Positions 8,621-18,985 of a stretch of DNA of 44,690 nt are shown piece after piece. Origin of the DNA: Gnetum montanum (Eukaryota > Streptophyta > Gnetopsida > Gnetales > Gnetaceae); assembly GCA_015680685.1 (NCBI GenBank), contig MNCI01014934.1, forward strand, positions 10,455 to 55,144. Reading direction: 5' to 3'. The notes below the pieces were generated by a model, which was not told the origin of the DNA, did not search any database, and saw only the letters and a program-made list of their open reading frames with translations. The first letter of the stretch is position 1. Each line of letters opens with the position of its first letter. The position numbers and the translations under genes were made by a program.

Positions 8621-9684
8621 TAGAGAATGGGATCTTGAAGATTACCAAAGGTGCACTTGTGGTAATGAGGGAAGAAAAGGTTGTTGCAAATTTGTACATG
8701 CTTCTGGGGAACACACATCAAGTGGGAGAGTCTTTTGTTGCATCAACTAGTTTGGAATAAGAATCAACGATGTTGTGGCATTGAAAGCTTGGTCATATGT
8801 CAGAACAAGGTTTGAATATTTTCTCTAAATAGAGACTACTTCCTAGGCTTATTGGTATGTTTACCATTTTGTGAGCATTGTGTTACTAGTAAGCAACATA
8901 AATTAAAGTTTAGCACATCAATAGCTAAGAGTAGAGGCATCTTGGGCTTGATGCACTCTGATGTTTGGTAAGCACCAATCACTTGCCTAGGAGGAGCAAG
9001 ATACTTTTTATCTTTCATTGATGATTACTCCAGGAGATGTTGGGTATATCCAATTAAAAGGAAGGCAGATGTCTTTTCAGTCTTCAAAGTTTTTAAAGCA
9101 TGGGTAGAACTTGAGTATGAACAAAGGATCAAGTGTCTAAGGACAAATAATGAAGGAGAATATACAAGTGATGAATTTGATGTATTTTATCAACAAGAAG
9201 TCATCAAGAGGTAGTTCATAGTGGCACACACTCCTCAACAAAATGGAGTGGTAGAACAGATGAACAAAACCTTGTTGGAAAAAACAAGATCAATGTTGAG
9301 GACTGCAAGTCTAACCAAGTCATTTTGGGCAAAAGCATTCAATACTGCCTGCTATTTAATTAATCAGTCTCCATCAACTGCAATTGATCTAAAAAAACCA
9401 ATGGAAATATGGACTAGTAAGCTAGCTATTTATTCTCATCTCCATACATTTGGAAGTTTTGTGTATGTGATGTACAATGACCAAGAAAGATCAAAGTTGG
9501 ACCCAAAGTCTAAGAAATGTATCTTCTTAGGGTATGCTAATGGAGTTAAGGGGTATCTCCTGTGTGATCCCACTACCCACAAGGTTGTCATTAGCAGAGA
9601 TGTGATATTTGCAGAAGGTTTTGCAGAAGAAGGCAAAGAAAACTTGGTTTTATGGTTGAACAAATCTCTGTATGGTCTCAAATA
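8600..9684 (+). pseudogene. Copia integrase
   Basis: Integrase inserts the element cDNA into chromosomes. The GAG-pre-integrase region (LGHMSEQGL near 8790-8815) is followed by the DDE core: LGLMHSDVW (first Asp, about 8960), ARYFLSFIDDYSRRCWVY, TNNEGEY where the second catalytic Asp is now Asn, and PQQNGVVEQMNKTL with the catalytic Glu intact. Several stops lie before 9210; from 9221 to 9685 the frame is open and includes the C-terminal RSKLDPKSKKCIFLGY block and a DVIFAE motif. The sequence then joins KSLYGLK of reverse transcriptase directly, a deletion junction near 9620-9655. Confidence 0.88.
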
Positions 9685-10741
9685 GGTGCCAAGGTGTTGG
9701 TACAAGAGATTTGACTCGTATATCATGAGCATTAGGTACAATAGACTCAATGCAGACCCTTGTACATATTTCAAGAGGTTTGATGAAAATTTCATCATTT
9801 TGCTACTATATGTGAATGACATGTTGGTTGTAGGGGCCAACAAAGAGAAAATCCAAGAATTGAAGGCACAGTTGACTAGGGAATTTAATATGAAAGACTT
9901 GGGACCAACAAACAAGATTCTAGGGATGAAAATTCACTGAGACAGAAATAATAAGAAGATTTGGCTTTCTCAGAAAAACTACTTGGGTAAGATCTTGTGA
10001 CACTTCAACATGCAAGACTGTAAGCCAATATCTACCCCACTTCTTGTTAATTTCAAATTATCTTCCAAGATGTATCCTAGTGATGAAGTAGAGAGGAATG
10101 AGATTTCTCAAGTACTGTATGCATCAGTTGTGGGAAGCCTAATGTTCACTGTGATTTGTACAAGACTAGACATTGCACAAGTAGCGGGAGTGGTCAGTCG
10201 GTACATGGAAAATCCTAAATGAGAGCATTGGAGTACTGTTAAGAGAATCCTGAGATACATTAAGGGTACCTTAGATGTTCCATTATGTTATGGAGGATCA
10301 AAATTTACTATTAAAGGTTATGTGAATTTAGATTTTGCAAGTGATCCAGATAAAAGGAAATCTACTACAAGCTATGTGTTTACACTTGTAGGAGGAGCTA
10401 TAAGCTGGGTATTAAGATTGCAAACAATAGTAGCATTATCTACAACAGAAGAAAAATACATGGAAGCTACACAAGATTGCAAGGAAGTAATTTGGATTCA
10501 AAGGTTATTGGAGGAGCTTGGATACAAACAAGAGAAGATTCCTTTATTTTGTGATAGTCAGAGCACCTTGCATATTGCAAGGAATCTAGCCTTTCATTTA
10601 AGGACAAAACACATAGGAGTACAATTTCACTTTGTTCTTAATGTAGTAGAAGATGGAAGTGTGGATATGAAAAAGATACATGCCAAGGATAATCTTGTAG
10701 ATGTTCTAACCAAACCAATTAATGTGGAGAAGTTTAACTAG
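9650..10741 (+). pseudogene. Copia reverse transcriptase (C-terminal half) and RNase H
   Basis: The remaining palm begins LNKSLYGLK* (TAG for Gln), then PRCWYKRFDSYI, and the catalytic box reads YVNDMLVVG where copia elements have YVDDM. NMKDLGPTNKILGMKI and the SQKNYLGKIL thumb follow, with four stops. RNase H: GSLMFTVICTRLDIAQVAGVVSRYM, then YVNLDFASDPDKRKSTTSYVF, the TEEKYMEAT block with the conserved Glu, FCDSQSTLHIARN with the conserved Asp, and DVLTKPI near the end, with TAG at 10739-10741. The fingers and first palm motifs are deleted. Not functional. Confidence 0.92.
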
Positions 10742-10839
10742 AGTAGATCCTCATATGGCCTAGCAAAAACATAAGCAACATAGAATGGCAAGGTAGAAAG
10801 GATGGTATGGAGATATGATTGATTGTCAATCAAAATCTC

Positions 10840-10851
10840 CAAGTGGGAGAT
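10840..10851 (+). promoter_or_regulatory. Copia polypurine tract
   Basis: AAGTGGGAGAT directly before the 3' LTR is the usual copia polypurine tract that primes plus-strand synthesis. Confidence 0.75.
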
Positions 10852-11229
10852 TGTTGGCCATAGTTATCATGATAAATTTAGGCCATGGTTATCATACTAA
10901 AATTTAGCTGTGGTTACTAAAATAGTGGGTGGTTATCATTAGTTATTTAAGGGTACCTTCACCAATATAAAAGGAACCTCCCTCACCTCAATTCAGATCC
11001 ATCACATACATCCTCTTCCGTCCCACTCTTACATTCTTCTTCTATTTCATGAAAGAGAGGATTCTTCTTGTTCTTTCCTTGTGATGAAGAGAGAAGGTTG
11101 TAATTCCCATGTTTGATAATAAGATCCTTCTACATTTGCTTATGGTTTTTTCCCACTTTGGGGTTTTTCTACATAAAAGATTCGTGTCCATTACTCTTTA
11201 TTTTCATCTCATTTCATATTTTGCTGCCA
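10852..11229 (+). repeat. 3' LTR of the copia element
   Basis: 378 bp, equal in length to the 5' LTR apart from one small compensating indel, with TATAAAAGG at 10976. It ends GCTGCCA followed by TGAGT. Confidence 0.94.
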
Positions 11230-11489
11230 TGAGTCCTCCTATAATAGATAAATAGTGGAAATACATAAAAGAAATTTAGAAAGATTTTCCTTATTCCATA
11301 AGTTTCAAGTGAAGAGACAATACACAGTATAATATTATAGTTTTGAAATAAGGTATTAGTTAGATTTCAGCNCTGTGTATTGTCTCTTCACTTGAAACTT
11401 ATGGAATAAGGAAAAGCTTTCTAAATTTCTTTTATGTATTTCCACTATTTATCTATTATAGGAGGACTCCATGGTAGCAAAATATGNGA
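11212..11489. repeat. About 115-bp inverted repeat spanning the copia LTR end, with N bases
   Basis: The left arm (about 11212-11327) and right arm (about 11373-11489) are nearly perfect reverse complements around a 45-base loop. The first 18 bases of the left arm are the last bases of the copia 3' LTR (CATATTTTGCTGCCA), so the right arm copies the LTR end backwards. One N lies at 11372 in the loop and another at 11487 in the right arm. It may be a real foldback duplication or an assembly artefact. Confidence 0.9.
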
Positions 11490-11673
11490 AAAAAAAAACA
11501 CTTGTGCTAGATGTAGAAAGGGAAAAATGTTTGATTGAATAGTATCATAGAAGCCTAAAGTCTTCTAATTTATTATTTTATTTAATTCTATCATATACTG
11601 AAGTGATTATTTTTTAATTATGTATACTTGCATTAAAGTCTCTGTATACTATTTTTTTATTTAGTCTAATGAA

Positions 11674-12870
11674 TGATGAGGGACATTATCAGCGATAGCT
11701 CTCTGTAGTCTCTCATTGGCGCTCAAGCAAACTTTCAATGAATAGCGAATCTAATTTTCAAGCTTCACTACCTCCATAAATACGGAGATGCATACCGTAA
11801 AGCCCATGAATGAGTAGAGTTGTATTCAGTGAGCATCCCTAAAGCAAACGACCTAAAGTTACAGACACTGTAGTAAAATGCAACGTGTAGAGTTGTAGAA
11901 CACATGAAAAATGTGCCATTTGCAAGGTTGATTGCAAATCGTGGGTGGTAATGTTGATTTAAACACTATTTGATGTTTATTGGTTACCGATGAAGCACCA
12001 ATGGATAGCATCAACTAGGCCACATCAATGAAGCTTTGTTAACATGGCCACATCAACATGACCCTGTCGACACATCTTTCCACATGTTGACGTGGCCTCG
12101 TCAACGTAGAGTTCATTTTCTGCTATAAATATGCATGCACCCGCCCCATTTTGGGACCATTTTTTCAAGTTGTAGTGAAGCTCTTACAATATGTTTCCAC
12201 AGGAGTTAGACTATTTTCCCAAGTGTATGCCCACAATGTGATGCTAGTAATTGTATAGAACCTTTATTCGAGTGTGACGTACTTGGACACGCATATGATC
12301 GACAATAAAGATCAAGATTACTCCATCATTGCAACATTCACTTATTTTTAATTGTTTAATTGTTATTGTTATTTATTATTTTCTTAGTTAATATTTCTTT
12401 ACCATCATTTACTATTCTTGTTGTTAAATGTGGAATGAGTACGACTTAATCACGAACATTGAAGTGTAGCTACTTGGTAACCCAATAGCGTATCTAGGAG
12501 CACTCAAGTAATGTGCGCTTGGTAATCCTAGAAGTCATACACGAGGTCCAAGATGTGTACAGATGATTAAGGATGGATGCTCATCACACTTAGGCTAGCT
12601 TAGACTTCATTTCCTATTGCTGATTAGTTTAATCAAGATTATTTTCCATTATCTCTAGGAGTAGCACTAGTTTAGGATCACATTGTTCACCTCACTCTGG
12701 ACTAAACCATACATGATAAGAGAATACTAGTCTAGGTGGGAAGACAGTGAACTGCGATCAACATGTAACTATCTAGATGCCACAACTAGTCTATCTGTGG
12801 AGTTCGACCGGATCATGCGTACACGCTCATATTTGTATGGTTAAGTGTAAGGGTACCTCACCACTCATTA
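11674..12870 (+). repeat. Solo LTR C of the element A family
   Basis: It starts TGATGAGGGACATTATCAGC and ends GGTACCTCACCACTCATTA, both matching the ends of LTRs A and B. No primer site or internal sequence follows, so it is a solo LTR. TATAAATAT at 12124 is the TATA box. U3 (about 12010-12110) holds repeated GTTGACGTGGCC-like words in both orientations. Flanking ATGAA and GTTAC do not match, so the target duplication is lost or the ends are slightly off. Confidence 0.78.
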
Positions 12871-13379
12871 GTTACCAACCCCCACACTTGGATTGACTGT
12901 TGGAAATTAATGAACTTTTGACTTTGCATAGCTCTGCCTCTTTGTAACAATGCAGGGATAATCCCCAATACAACAACATAGCATGTGGGTTTGATAGGGT
13001 TCTAGGGTATCAAACATATAATCAGCTGTTTTAGCAAATATATTTACTTTTGTACATGATCTTATGTGATTTCTTTTCCCAAAGTTACCAAAGTCATGGT
13101 AAGGTGATTGTTACCTTTTTTAGGTAACTACAATGATAGTAAAAGGTGCTTATTTGATGCAGGTTGATATATGCTAGTGGAGCTCTAAAATATATATATT
13201 AAAATAAAAATATAGAGTAGAAAAGCATAAGATTTATGAGAGGAGAAACTCCAAATTAAAAAAAAGGCCTAACAATTTTGGGATATCTTTTCAAGTTTTC
13301 ATCTTTACAATCAATTTTAAAACCTATGTTCTTAGGTAGAAAATGTGATAGTCAACGAAAATATTAACATTAGTGGAGG
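12871..13379. other. AT-rich non-coding DNA
   Basis: No coding signal. A small hairpin (GTTACCT...AGGTAAC, 13110-13128) is the only structure noticed. Confidence 0.3.
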
Positions 13380-14520
13380 AGAGAAGGCCCCTACCATATT
13401 AATAGAATCAACATGATCAAAAGATATTATACTATATCTTGATGAATAGCTTCAAACAAATTAGTAGTAGTTAAAATATCTTGAACATGTTGTCCATTTT
13501 GAAGATTTGGCATGTAATAGCAAATAGATAAACTTACTAAATGTTTTTTATTATAGAGAACCAATTGGAAACCATCTTAATCAACAATAGGTTTCTGTGA
13601 GTCGTTAAGGACAAATATTTGTTTCCCCTTAGTTATTAAAGAATTCTCTGAAATTGATTTGACTAGAACCTTTTGCAAATGTACATGTTGTTGAACAATA
13701 GTAAAAGAAAATGGTAGGCTAACTAGTCAAACATTAGCAAAAGAAATTATTGCAGGCTCCATAGCATCTATACAAAAAACATTAGTAGAATCTACAACTT
13801 TTGTAGAAGAAACCTTAATAGTTTTTGTAGTACCTTGGTGCTTATGTGCTTGCATAGCATTTTTCCACAACCTAAAAGAACATGAATCAAACATACTACC
13901 CTCTTGATGATAATAGTAACATAACTTTGAAGATTATAATAAACAATGTTCTTCACATAATTAATTCCACTAGCATGTAGAAAATTTCTCACTTATGCAA
14001 ATTAAGATCCACTTGAATCATATATTGAATTCTACAAAAACCACTAGTTGTAGCTAGGTTTGCAAATGTTTTATTAGCGTAATTTAAGAAATAATATCTT
14101 TTTCAACTCTTTCAAAAATCAATGGAAGATTCAATAATTCAACAAAACAAGTAATCCTTCGAAATTCAAGTGATGCTGGATTAAATGAAGGAGTTCATTT
14201 TTGAATGATTAATAAAGCATATCGATGATTAAAAACACCAATATCAATGCCCTTAAAAACCATCCCAAATTAACAAATTCTACCAACAAAAATGAGTTTG
14301 ATAAATAACGTGCATAGATAGCATCTACTCCTATATCTTTATAAACTAGATTTAAATGACTCAAAAAACTTTCACTCATCTATTACCTTCTACAAAGTAA
14401 CATGAACATTCTATTGTGACTCCCAATGATAATCTTTACTTTTAACAAATGAACTTTAAATTTATGCCTTAGATGCAATAGATTCTCCAAGTCTTTATAC
14501 GAAATAAAGCTTTAATGTGA
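13380..14520 (-). pseudogene. LINE-type ORF1 relic (DUF4283-like with degenerate zinc knuckle)
   Basis: The minus strand encodes a heavily broken protein. From about 14275 one frame reads FGMVFKGIDIGVFNHRYALL, then SLEFRRITCFVELLNLPLIF, in the place where DUF4283 proteins have W-RLP-LPL. Further on LCYYYHQEGSMFDSC fits a CX2CX4HX4C knuckle with Cys-2 changed to Tyr and His changed to Ser (about 13895-13935). The C-terminal part stays in this frame to about 13380 (FVLNDSQKPIVD, VQDILTTTNLFEAIHQD). In plants this pairing is typical of the first ORF of LINEs, which binds element RNA. No ORF2 is seen to the left. The identification rests on pattern only. About ten stops and at least one shift make it dead. 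Confidence 0.5.
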
Positions 14521-14628
14521 CAATGATTTGTAAATTTTAGTGAGGTGGACGAAAACATTTTAAGAGTAAAATAGAAGATCACTGGCACAAATGCATCTTC
14601 AATTCCAGCCATTGGTCCATTCTGCATC
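14521..14628. other. AT-rich spacer
   Basis: Nothing recognised between the ORF1 relic and the tandem units. Confidence 0.25.
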
Positions 14629-15730
14629 GTACTATTATAAATTAATTAATCACATGTGAAAGTTAAGGAAAAGGTAGGTCCCCAGTTTGAACACACAATG
14701 ATTTATAAATTTACATGTGGTGAGTGAAACGTAATATCCTCTCCAAAATCATGGATCTGACTTTATGAGATTGGATCTGAGTTTGACCATACAATGAGAT
14801 AAGGCTTTATTCGAAGTATAGCGCTATGCAATTATGTGTTAGTCTAATCATAAGACTCGATTTGGTAACTGGGTTTCGTTTCTTTTCACGACCGATACAA
14901 TTTTAATTTGACCAAATGTCTTAATGTAAACGTTATTGAACAACTGTTTCGCATTCCACCCCATATCTTAAAAGGAAAGTTCCTTTCTGCATCGTAGTAT
15001 TATAAATTAATAACCACGTGTCAAGGACGAATGGCCGTAAGTATGATCGCAGACATTAGCAGTCCCCGGAATGGGTTAAATTCCTTAATAAAATAGAAAA
15101 CCAAGGTCAAGGTAAGGAAAAGGATAAATATTAAAAATAGCGTTTGAAAAAGAACAAATATTAAAATCAGTGTTGGTCTGCGTTTGTCCGTTCTAACCAA
15201 TTAGGCATAGCGGAGGGTTTCCAAGTTCAAAAGGATTCGGCGGAAGTTCCAACTTCAAAGCACGAAACCGCAGAGATGGATTTTCAAATCTCTGAATCCA
15301 ATGTGTTTATAAGGTTTTAAATAATACAGCATATTATTTACAAAAGTATAAGAACCCCCAGTTTACTCAAAACTTTGAACTCTTTCCGCAAACGAGAGGT
15401 CCCCGACTCCCGAGGAATTGAGTGGAATTAGTCGGCATCGTAGTAACATTATAAATTTATACCCACATGCGGATAAAATTAAATTAGCCATCACACCCTA
15501 GCAGTGGGAACGCACACTTCAGACGTCTTTTTCCTTCGTAAAAAGTTCAAAAAGCAGTGTTGGTCTGTTGGCCTGCATTTCTGCGTCCAAAACATTTGGC
15601 CTAACAGAGACGCTTGAGTTCAAAAACATGTATCGTAGATTCTAGAGAGCTCCAAAAGCCATATGTATAAACGTAGATTTTCAAATGTTTAATCCAATTT
15701 TATGGGAGGTTTGTGTAATCCAGTTTGAGT
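14629..15730 (+). repeat. Diverged tandem units with TATAAAT and CACGTG-like words
   Basis: A block reading GCATCGTA-TATTATAAATTAAT, then CACRTG, occurs at 14630, 14989 and 15436, and loosely again at 17352-17380. The second and third units share further blocks in order: AGTGTTGGTCTG (15170 and 15555), AGTTCAAAA (15222 and 15619), GATTTTCAAAT followed by AATCCAA (15278 and 15675). The spacing is about 360-445 bp. No ORF spans the units. They may be decayed tandem copies of a promoter or of a non-coding repeat. Confidence 0.6.
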
Positions 15731-16281
15731 GGCTCTACTTCGGTTAGAATTCAGGCATTAAGATTTGAGAAATAAACATCTTAGCAGTTAGCATCACTCC
15801 AAGTGATACTCCTTCAACTAAATCACATACCAAATCACATACCAGTACAAAATTGATGGACTAAAGTGTGATATAATAAATGTAAAAACAAAAAAAAAAA
15901 CAAAAAGAAAAAAAATTGCTATGGTTCAACAGAATTGCCATTCCTATGGTGCTTCCTCAAATTTCATTATTAATACAGATTTACACTTATTTCATTTCTT
16001 AGAGCTTAGAATAGAAGTATCTCTATATTTTGGACACAAAACCAATGATGTAATCTTGTATTTTCATTAATTTTACTTTTAAAATTTATATTTCATATTT
16101 TAAGAGTAAGATTTCTTTAAGAATCTAAAATTAGTGTTATTTAACACGATTCCTAAAAATTTTTACAGCTACTCTCACCATTATAAGTCTTATGGAATTA
16201 TGATTCTTAGGAATCATGAATCACATCGCAAGGCAAATGGACATAGAACCAAGAAAATGAACCGTGAACTCAAACCAAAAA
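15731..16281. other. AT-rich non-coding DNA
   Basis: No coding signal. A near-palindrome (ATGATTCTTAGGAATCAT, 16199-16216) and A-runs at 15887-15915 are the only structures. Confidence 0.3.
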
Positions 16282-16870
16282 TCAAAACCAAAAATCAATA
16301 GAAAATAAATGAACGCAGGCGTCCCTGACCACATCCAAATCGCTCTGCAGGTGGTGTTGCAGAAGCCCACATTTCTTCAAGATCTGCACGTCCTGGGCGG
16401 TATCAACTATGCCATTCAAGAAATCCACGAAGCGAGTGAACTCCATGCCGCCATTGGGCGCCACGGTTGCCTCGTACGCAATCAGGTTTCGAAGAACAAC
16501 CTCCGTGCGTGCACCGATGAGCATTTCTGACAAGTAAAGCGTTCGCCGCAACCACGAACCGGACGCCTGCCTTTTGTAGCTGCGTCACGGATGGAACCGC
16601 GAGCTCGTCCCTGGTCGGCGGAATTTCGATTTGTACCGATTTGTAAGATGAGTCCTTTTTTGCTGTTGCAGCGTTCTCTTCACCTGAGCCGCTGAATAGC
16701 AGGGCGAGAGGGCGCTTTACTGCTCTTAAAATTAGCAGCTTCCCAAGTGATCCCACAAGTTTTAGCGGTACCTGCCAGCACCAGCAGCAAGATGGAATTC
16801 CATTTCATCCATAATGAGTGCAGATAGGTAAGACCTAAACAGGAAAGAAGTTGATTAGGCATAAACAACC
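16282..16870 (-). pseudogene. DUF247 (UPF0481) family protein fragment, frameshifted
   Basis: DUF247 proteins are plant-specific, mostly membrane-anchored at the C-terminus and of largely unknown function; some act in grass self-incompatibility. The minus strand from about 16660 reads DELAVPSVTQLQKAGVRF, the family's (S)A-L-EAGV-F block. In another frame from about 16520 comes TEVVLRNLIAYEA, the strongest family signature, then FTRFVDFLNGIVDTAQDVQILKKCGLL and a stop at 16282. The usual FLDI-F-G-L-IPPL segment between them is missing, so a deletion with frameshift occurred. Upstream to 16870 only weak similarity remains. The N-terminal third and the C-terminal membrane part are absent. This is the clearest host-gene remnant in the window. 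Confidence 0.75.
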
Positions 16871-18740
16871 GTAAAAGTCGGAGAACTCTAATTTCGAGTT
16901 AGGTGTTATAGTAGTAGGAGTCTTCAAATGTAGATAACTAGATATTGAATTTGGGAGAAGCTGAGTTCATGAATTTATAAATCCCAAAAGATTAAGTAAA
17001 CTGGGTGTGAACGGGGAATGTTGAACCTGCGTACACCTTCAAGGTATAACAGGCATTGAAAATTCATAGAGGCAAAACTTTATCCAACCACTACAAAACA
17101 CAGTTAAAAATGGACTCAGAAAATCAGACAACTAAACACCCCCTCACAATTTTGATTCTAAAAAAACAGGAAGTCCATAAAAGAGATTGAACCACTGTTC
17201 CAGGTAAAAGATAAAAAGGTTTCAATTGGATTATCCTGGTTTACCATACGTAACATCATGGTTCATAACGCTACTTCTCAGCACGTCTCTGGAAACTGCG
17301 ACTTAGGAATCCCAGGTCTCAAATTCTGGCATGGTTGCACACTATATTTATGATATTATAAATCACGTGCAAAGTAAAAAGAAAGTAAAGAGAGCTGGGT
17401 TGGGTATGAAACACCAGCGCCTCTGTTGCCAAAGCGTGCTAGGGTAGAATAAAGTAGCTCAGGCCTAGGGCCCTGGCCACATTATTGATGCCCTTAAATG
17501 GTGGCGGATAAATTTATTGTTAGCTGTAAAGCAAAGTTCTGCTATCTTTTCTTGAAAGGCTCCGGTGGCCGGCGCTACGTGGCCCCTATAAATAATATTT
17601 CATTATGAACGGTGTCCTGATTCTTCATCATGATTTCTGCATCACGTTAAAAACATTTTGGTATGGTTCCAAAGTCATCATTCAACTTTGTTAACAAGCT
17701 TTTCTTTATGGATTTGCAGTTTGGCATAATGTAATTGGCTGCAACGTCCCACCCAATGGCATTTTTAAACTAAGATAGAAGCCAATGAGCCCACACACTA
17801 TGGAGACCGATTGCCATATTTAAATTTCTATCACCAACCCTAATGGCCATAGAAAAACAAAAACCACTTGGAGAGAAAAGAGACATCGTTCACACTCGTC
17901 ATGAAAGAACAAAATACTAAGCTTGAAGCCAAAAGCACATGCCCAAATGCTCTCTTCCACTCGCTTATTCATTCCTTTTGAGTTACAAATTCGTAAGTTG
18001 AAATTTTTTTTATAAAAACCTTGAACTTTAATGTTAATTTTCAACTTTTTTGTTTTCTAAATTTTTTTCCCACAAGGAAACTCAGGGTAATCCCTACCCA
18101 TGTAGCAACCTAAACATGGCATCTTTCAATCAAAAAATAAAATTATATTATGCTTATAGTTTATACATCTTGGAGAAATTTGAAGGCATTTTCCACTTCC
18201 TCTAAACTTAAAAATATGAAACTAAACCAATTTTTATCCTCCTAGATCTTAGTTTTGCTTGACCAATTCAAGTTTAATCGGTATCCATTGCACAATGTTT
18301 GTATATTTAAGTTTAATAAGTTAGATGCCATAAATCACATATAAAAGTACAAAAGGATACTAAACTTTCCTTGCATTATCTCAAAGCTTTGATGCAATTA
18401 TCAATATCTTTGAAATATCCCAACATTTCTCAACACTCCCTACTAAACTAAATATTATTCACTATCCTTGCTAATCAAACAAACGTAGAACACACTAAAG
18501 AAAAGATACCAAATGTAAATGAGACGCACGAAGAAACTATAATAGATAGGCAAACAAGTAGACAAGGACAACCAAAAAAACTAATAGAAAAGATGATGCC
18601 AACTACAGATGATACCATCTCCTACATTGCATCCTCTATTTCAAACTCATACTATCTATTGAAAACTTTTTAATGCTAAACTAGAAGTTCTAAAATTATC
18701 ATTAAATGAAAAATTTTTACCCCAGATTGCAAGTTTAAAA
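16871..18740. other. Long non-coding stretch with one promoter-like patch
   Basis: No supportable gene. 17395-17600 is less AT-rich than its flanks and contains CGGCGCTACGTGGCCCC followed at once by a TATA box. The rest is AT-rich with short chance ORFs only. Confidence 0.35.
17587..17594 (+). promoter_or_regulatory. Possible TATA box
   Basis: TATAAATA preceded by TACGTGGCCCC resembles a plant core promoter, but no ORF follows within 1 kb. It may belong to a lost gene or repeat. Confidence 0.3.
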
Positions 18741-18773
18741 TACATACATACATACATGCATACATACATACAT
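18741..18773 (+). repeat. (TACA)n microsatellite
   Basis: About eight TACA units with one TGCA interruption. Confidence 0.95.
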
Positions 18774-18845
18774 AATCTAGTAAATATCTTGGTCTAGAAT
18801 GCTAGTCTTACAGTTAGAAATGGGATCAATGCATTGCTCAATGAA

Positions 18846-18985
18846 TTACAATGATGTATTAGCTCAGCAGTAAGACTTATGACTTAGAAGCTCTTAATTA
18901 TGGGTTCAATTCTAGTACATATCATTAAGTTACAAAGTTCAACTTATGTTATATGAAAGTTCATGTTGGCTATATGTTTAGGGTA
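18846..18985 (+). mobile_element. tRNA-derived SINE-like element, copy 3
   Basis: Head TACAATGATGTATTAGCTC, then the A-box TTAGCTCAGCAGTAAG (18859-18874), close to the tRNA consensus TRGCNNAGYNGG. The B-box GGGTTCAATTCTAG (18902-18915) is close to GGTTCGANNCC. The tail begins ATTAAGTTACAAAGTTC as in copies 1 and 2. It has the best preserved polymerase III promoter boxes of the three. Confidence 0.68.

Larger units (their letters stand above)
7705..11229 (+). mobile_element. Ty1/copia LTR retrotransposon, internally deleted
   Basis: A complete outer structure: 378-bp LTRs at each end, initiator-Met-type primer site after the 5' LTR, purine tract before the 3' LTR, and pieces of gag, protease, integrase, reverse transcriptase and RNase H in copia order. 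At only 3.5 kb it lacks most of gag and the N-terminal half of reverse transcriptase. The word ATGAGT occurs at 7696-7701 and 11229-11234, within three bases of the LTR ends, and is probably the target duplication. I count about 30 differences between the LTRs (about 8%), so the insertion is old. Confidence 0.93.

Noticed and set aside
11231-11469. MITE with terminal inverted repeats
   Set aside because: The arms extend into the copia LTR end, so the repeat is a backward copy of the junction, not an independent element with its own ends.
13380-14520. Relic of a pararetrovirus movement protein on the minus strand
   Set aside because: A short GMVFKGIDIGVF block first suggested it, but the following LEFRR-LLNLPL pattern and the degenerate zinc knuckle fit a LINE ORF1 better.
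16309-16530. Plus-strand ORF opposite the DUF247 fragment
   Set aside because: Shadow frame; the minus strand has the family signature TEVVLRNLIAYEA.
17300-17380. A fourth SINE-like copy (CAGGTCTCAAATTCTGG as B box)
   Set aside because: The head and tail shared by the three other copies are absent and the box match is poor.
18741-18773. Interstitial telomere repeat
   Set aside because: The unit is TACA, not TTTAGGG; a plain microsatellite.
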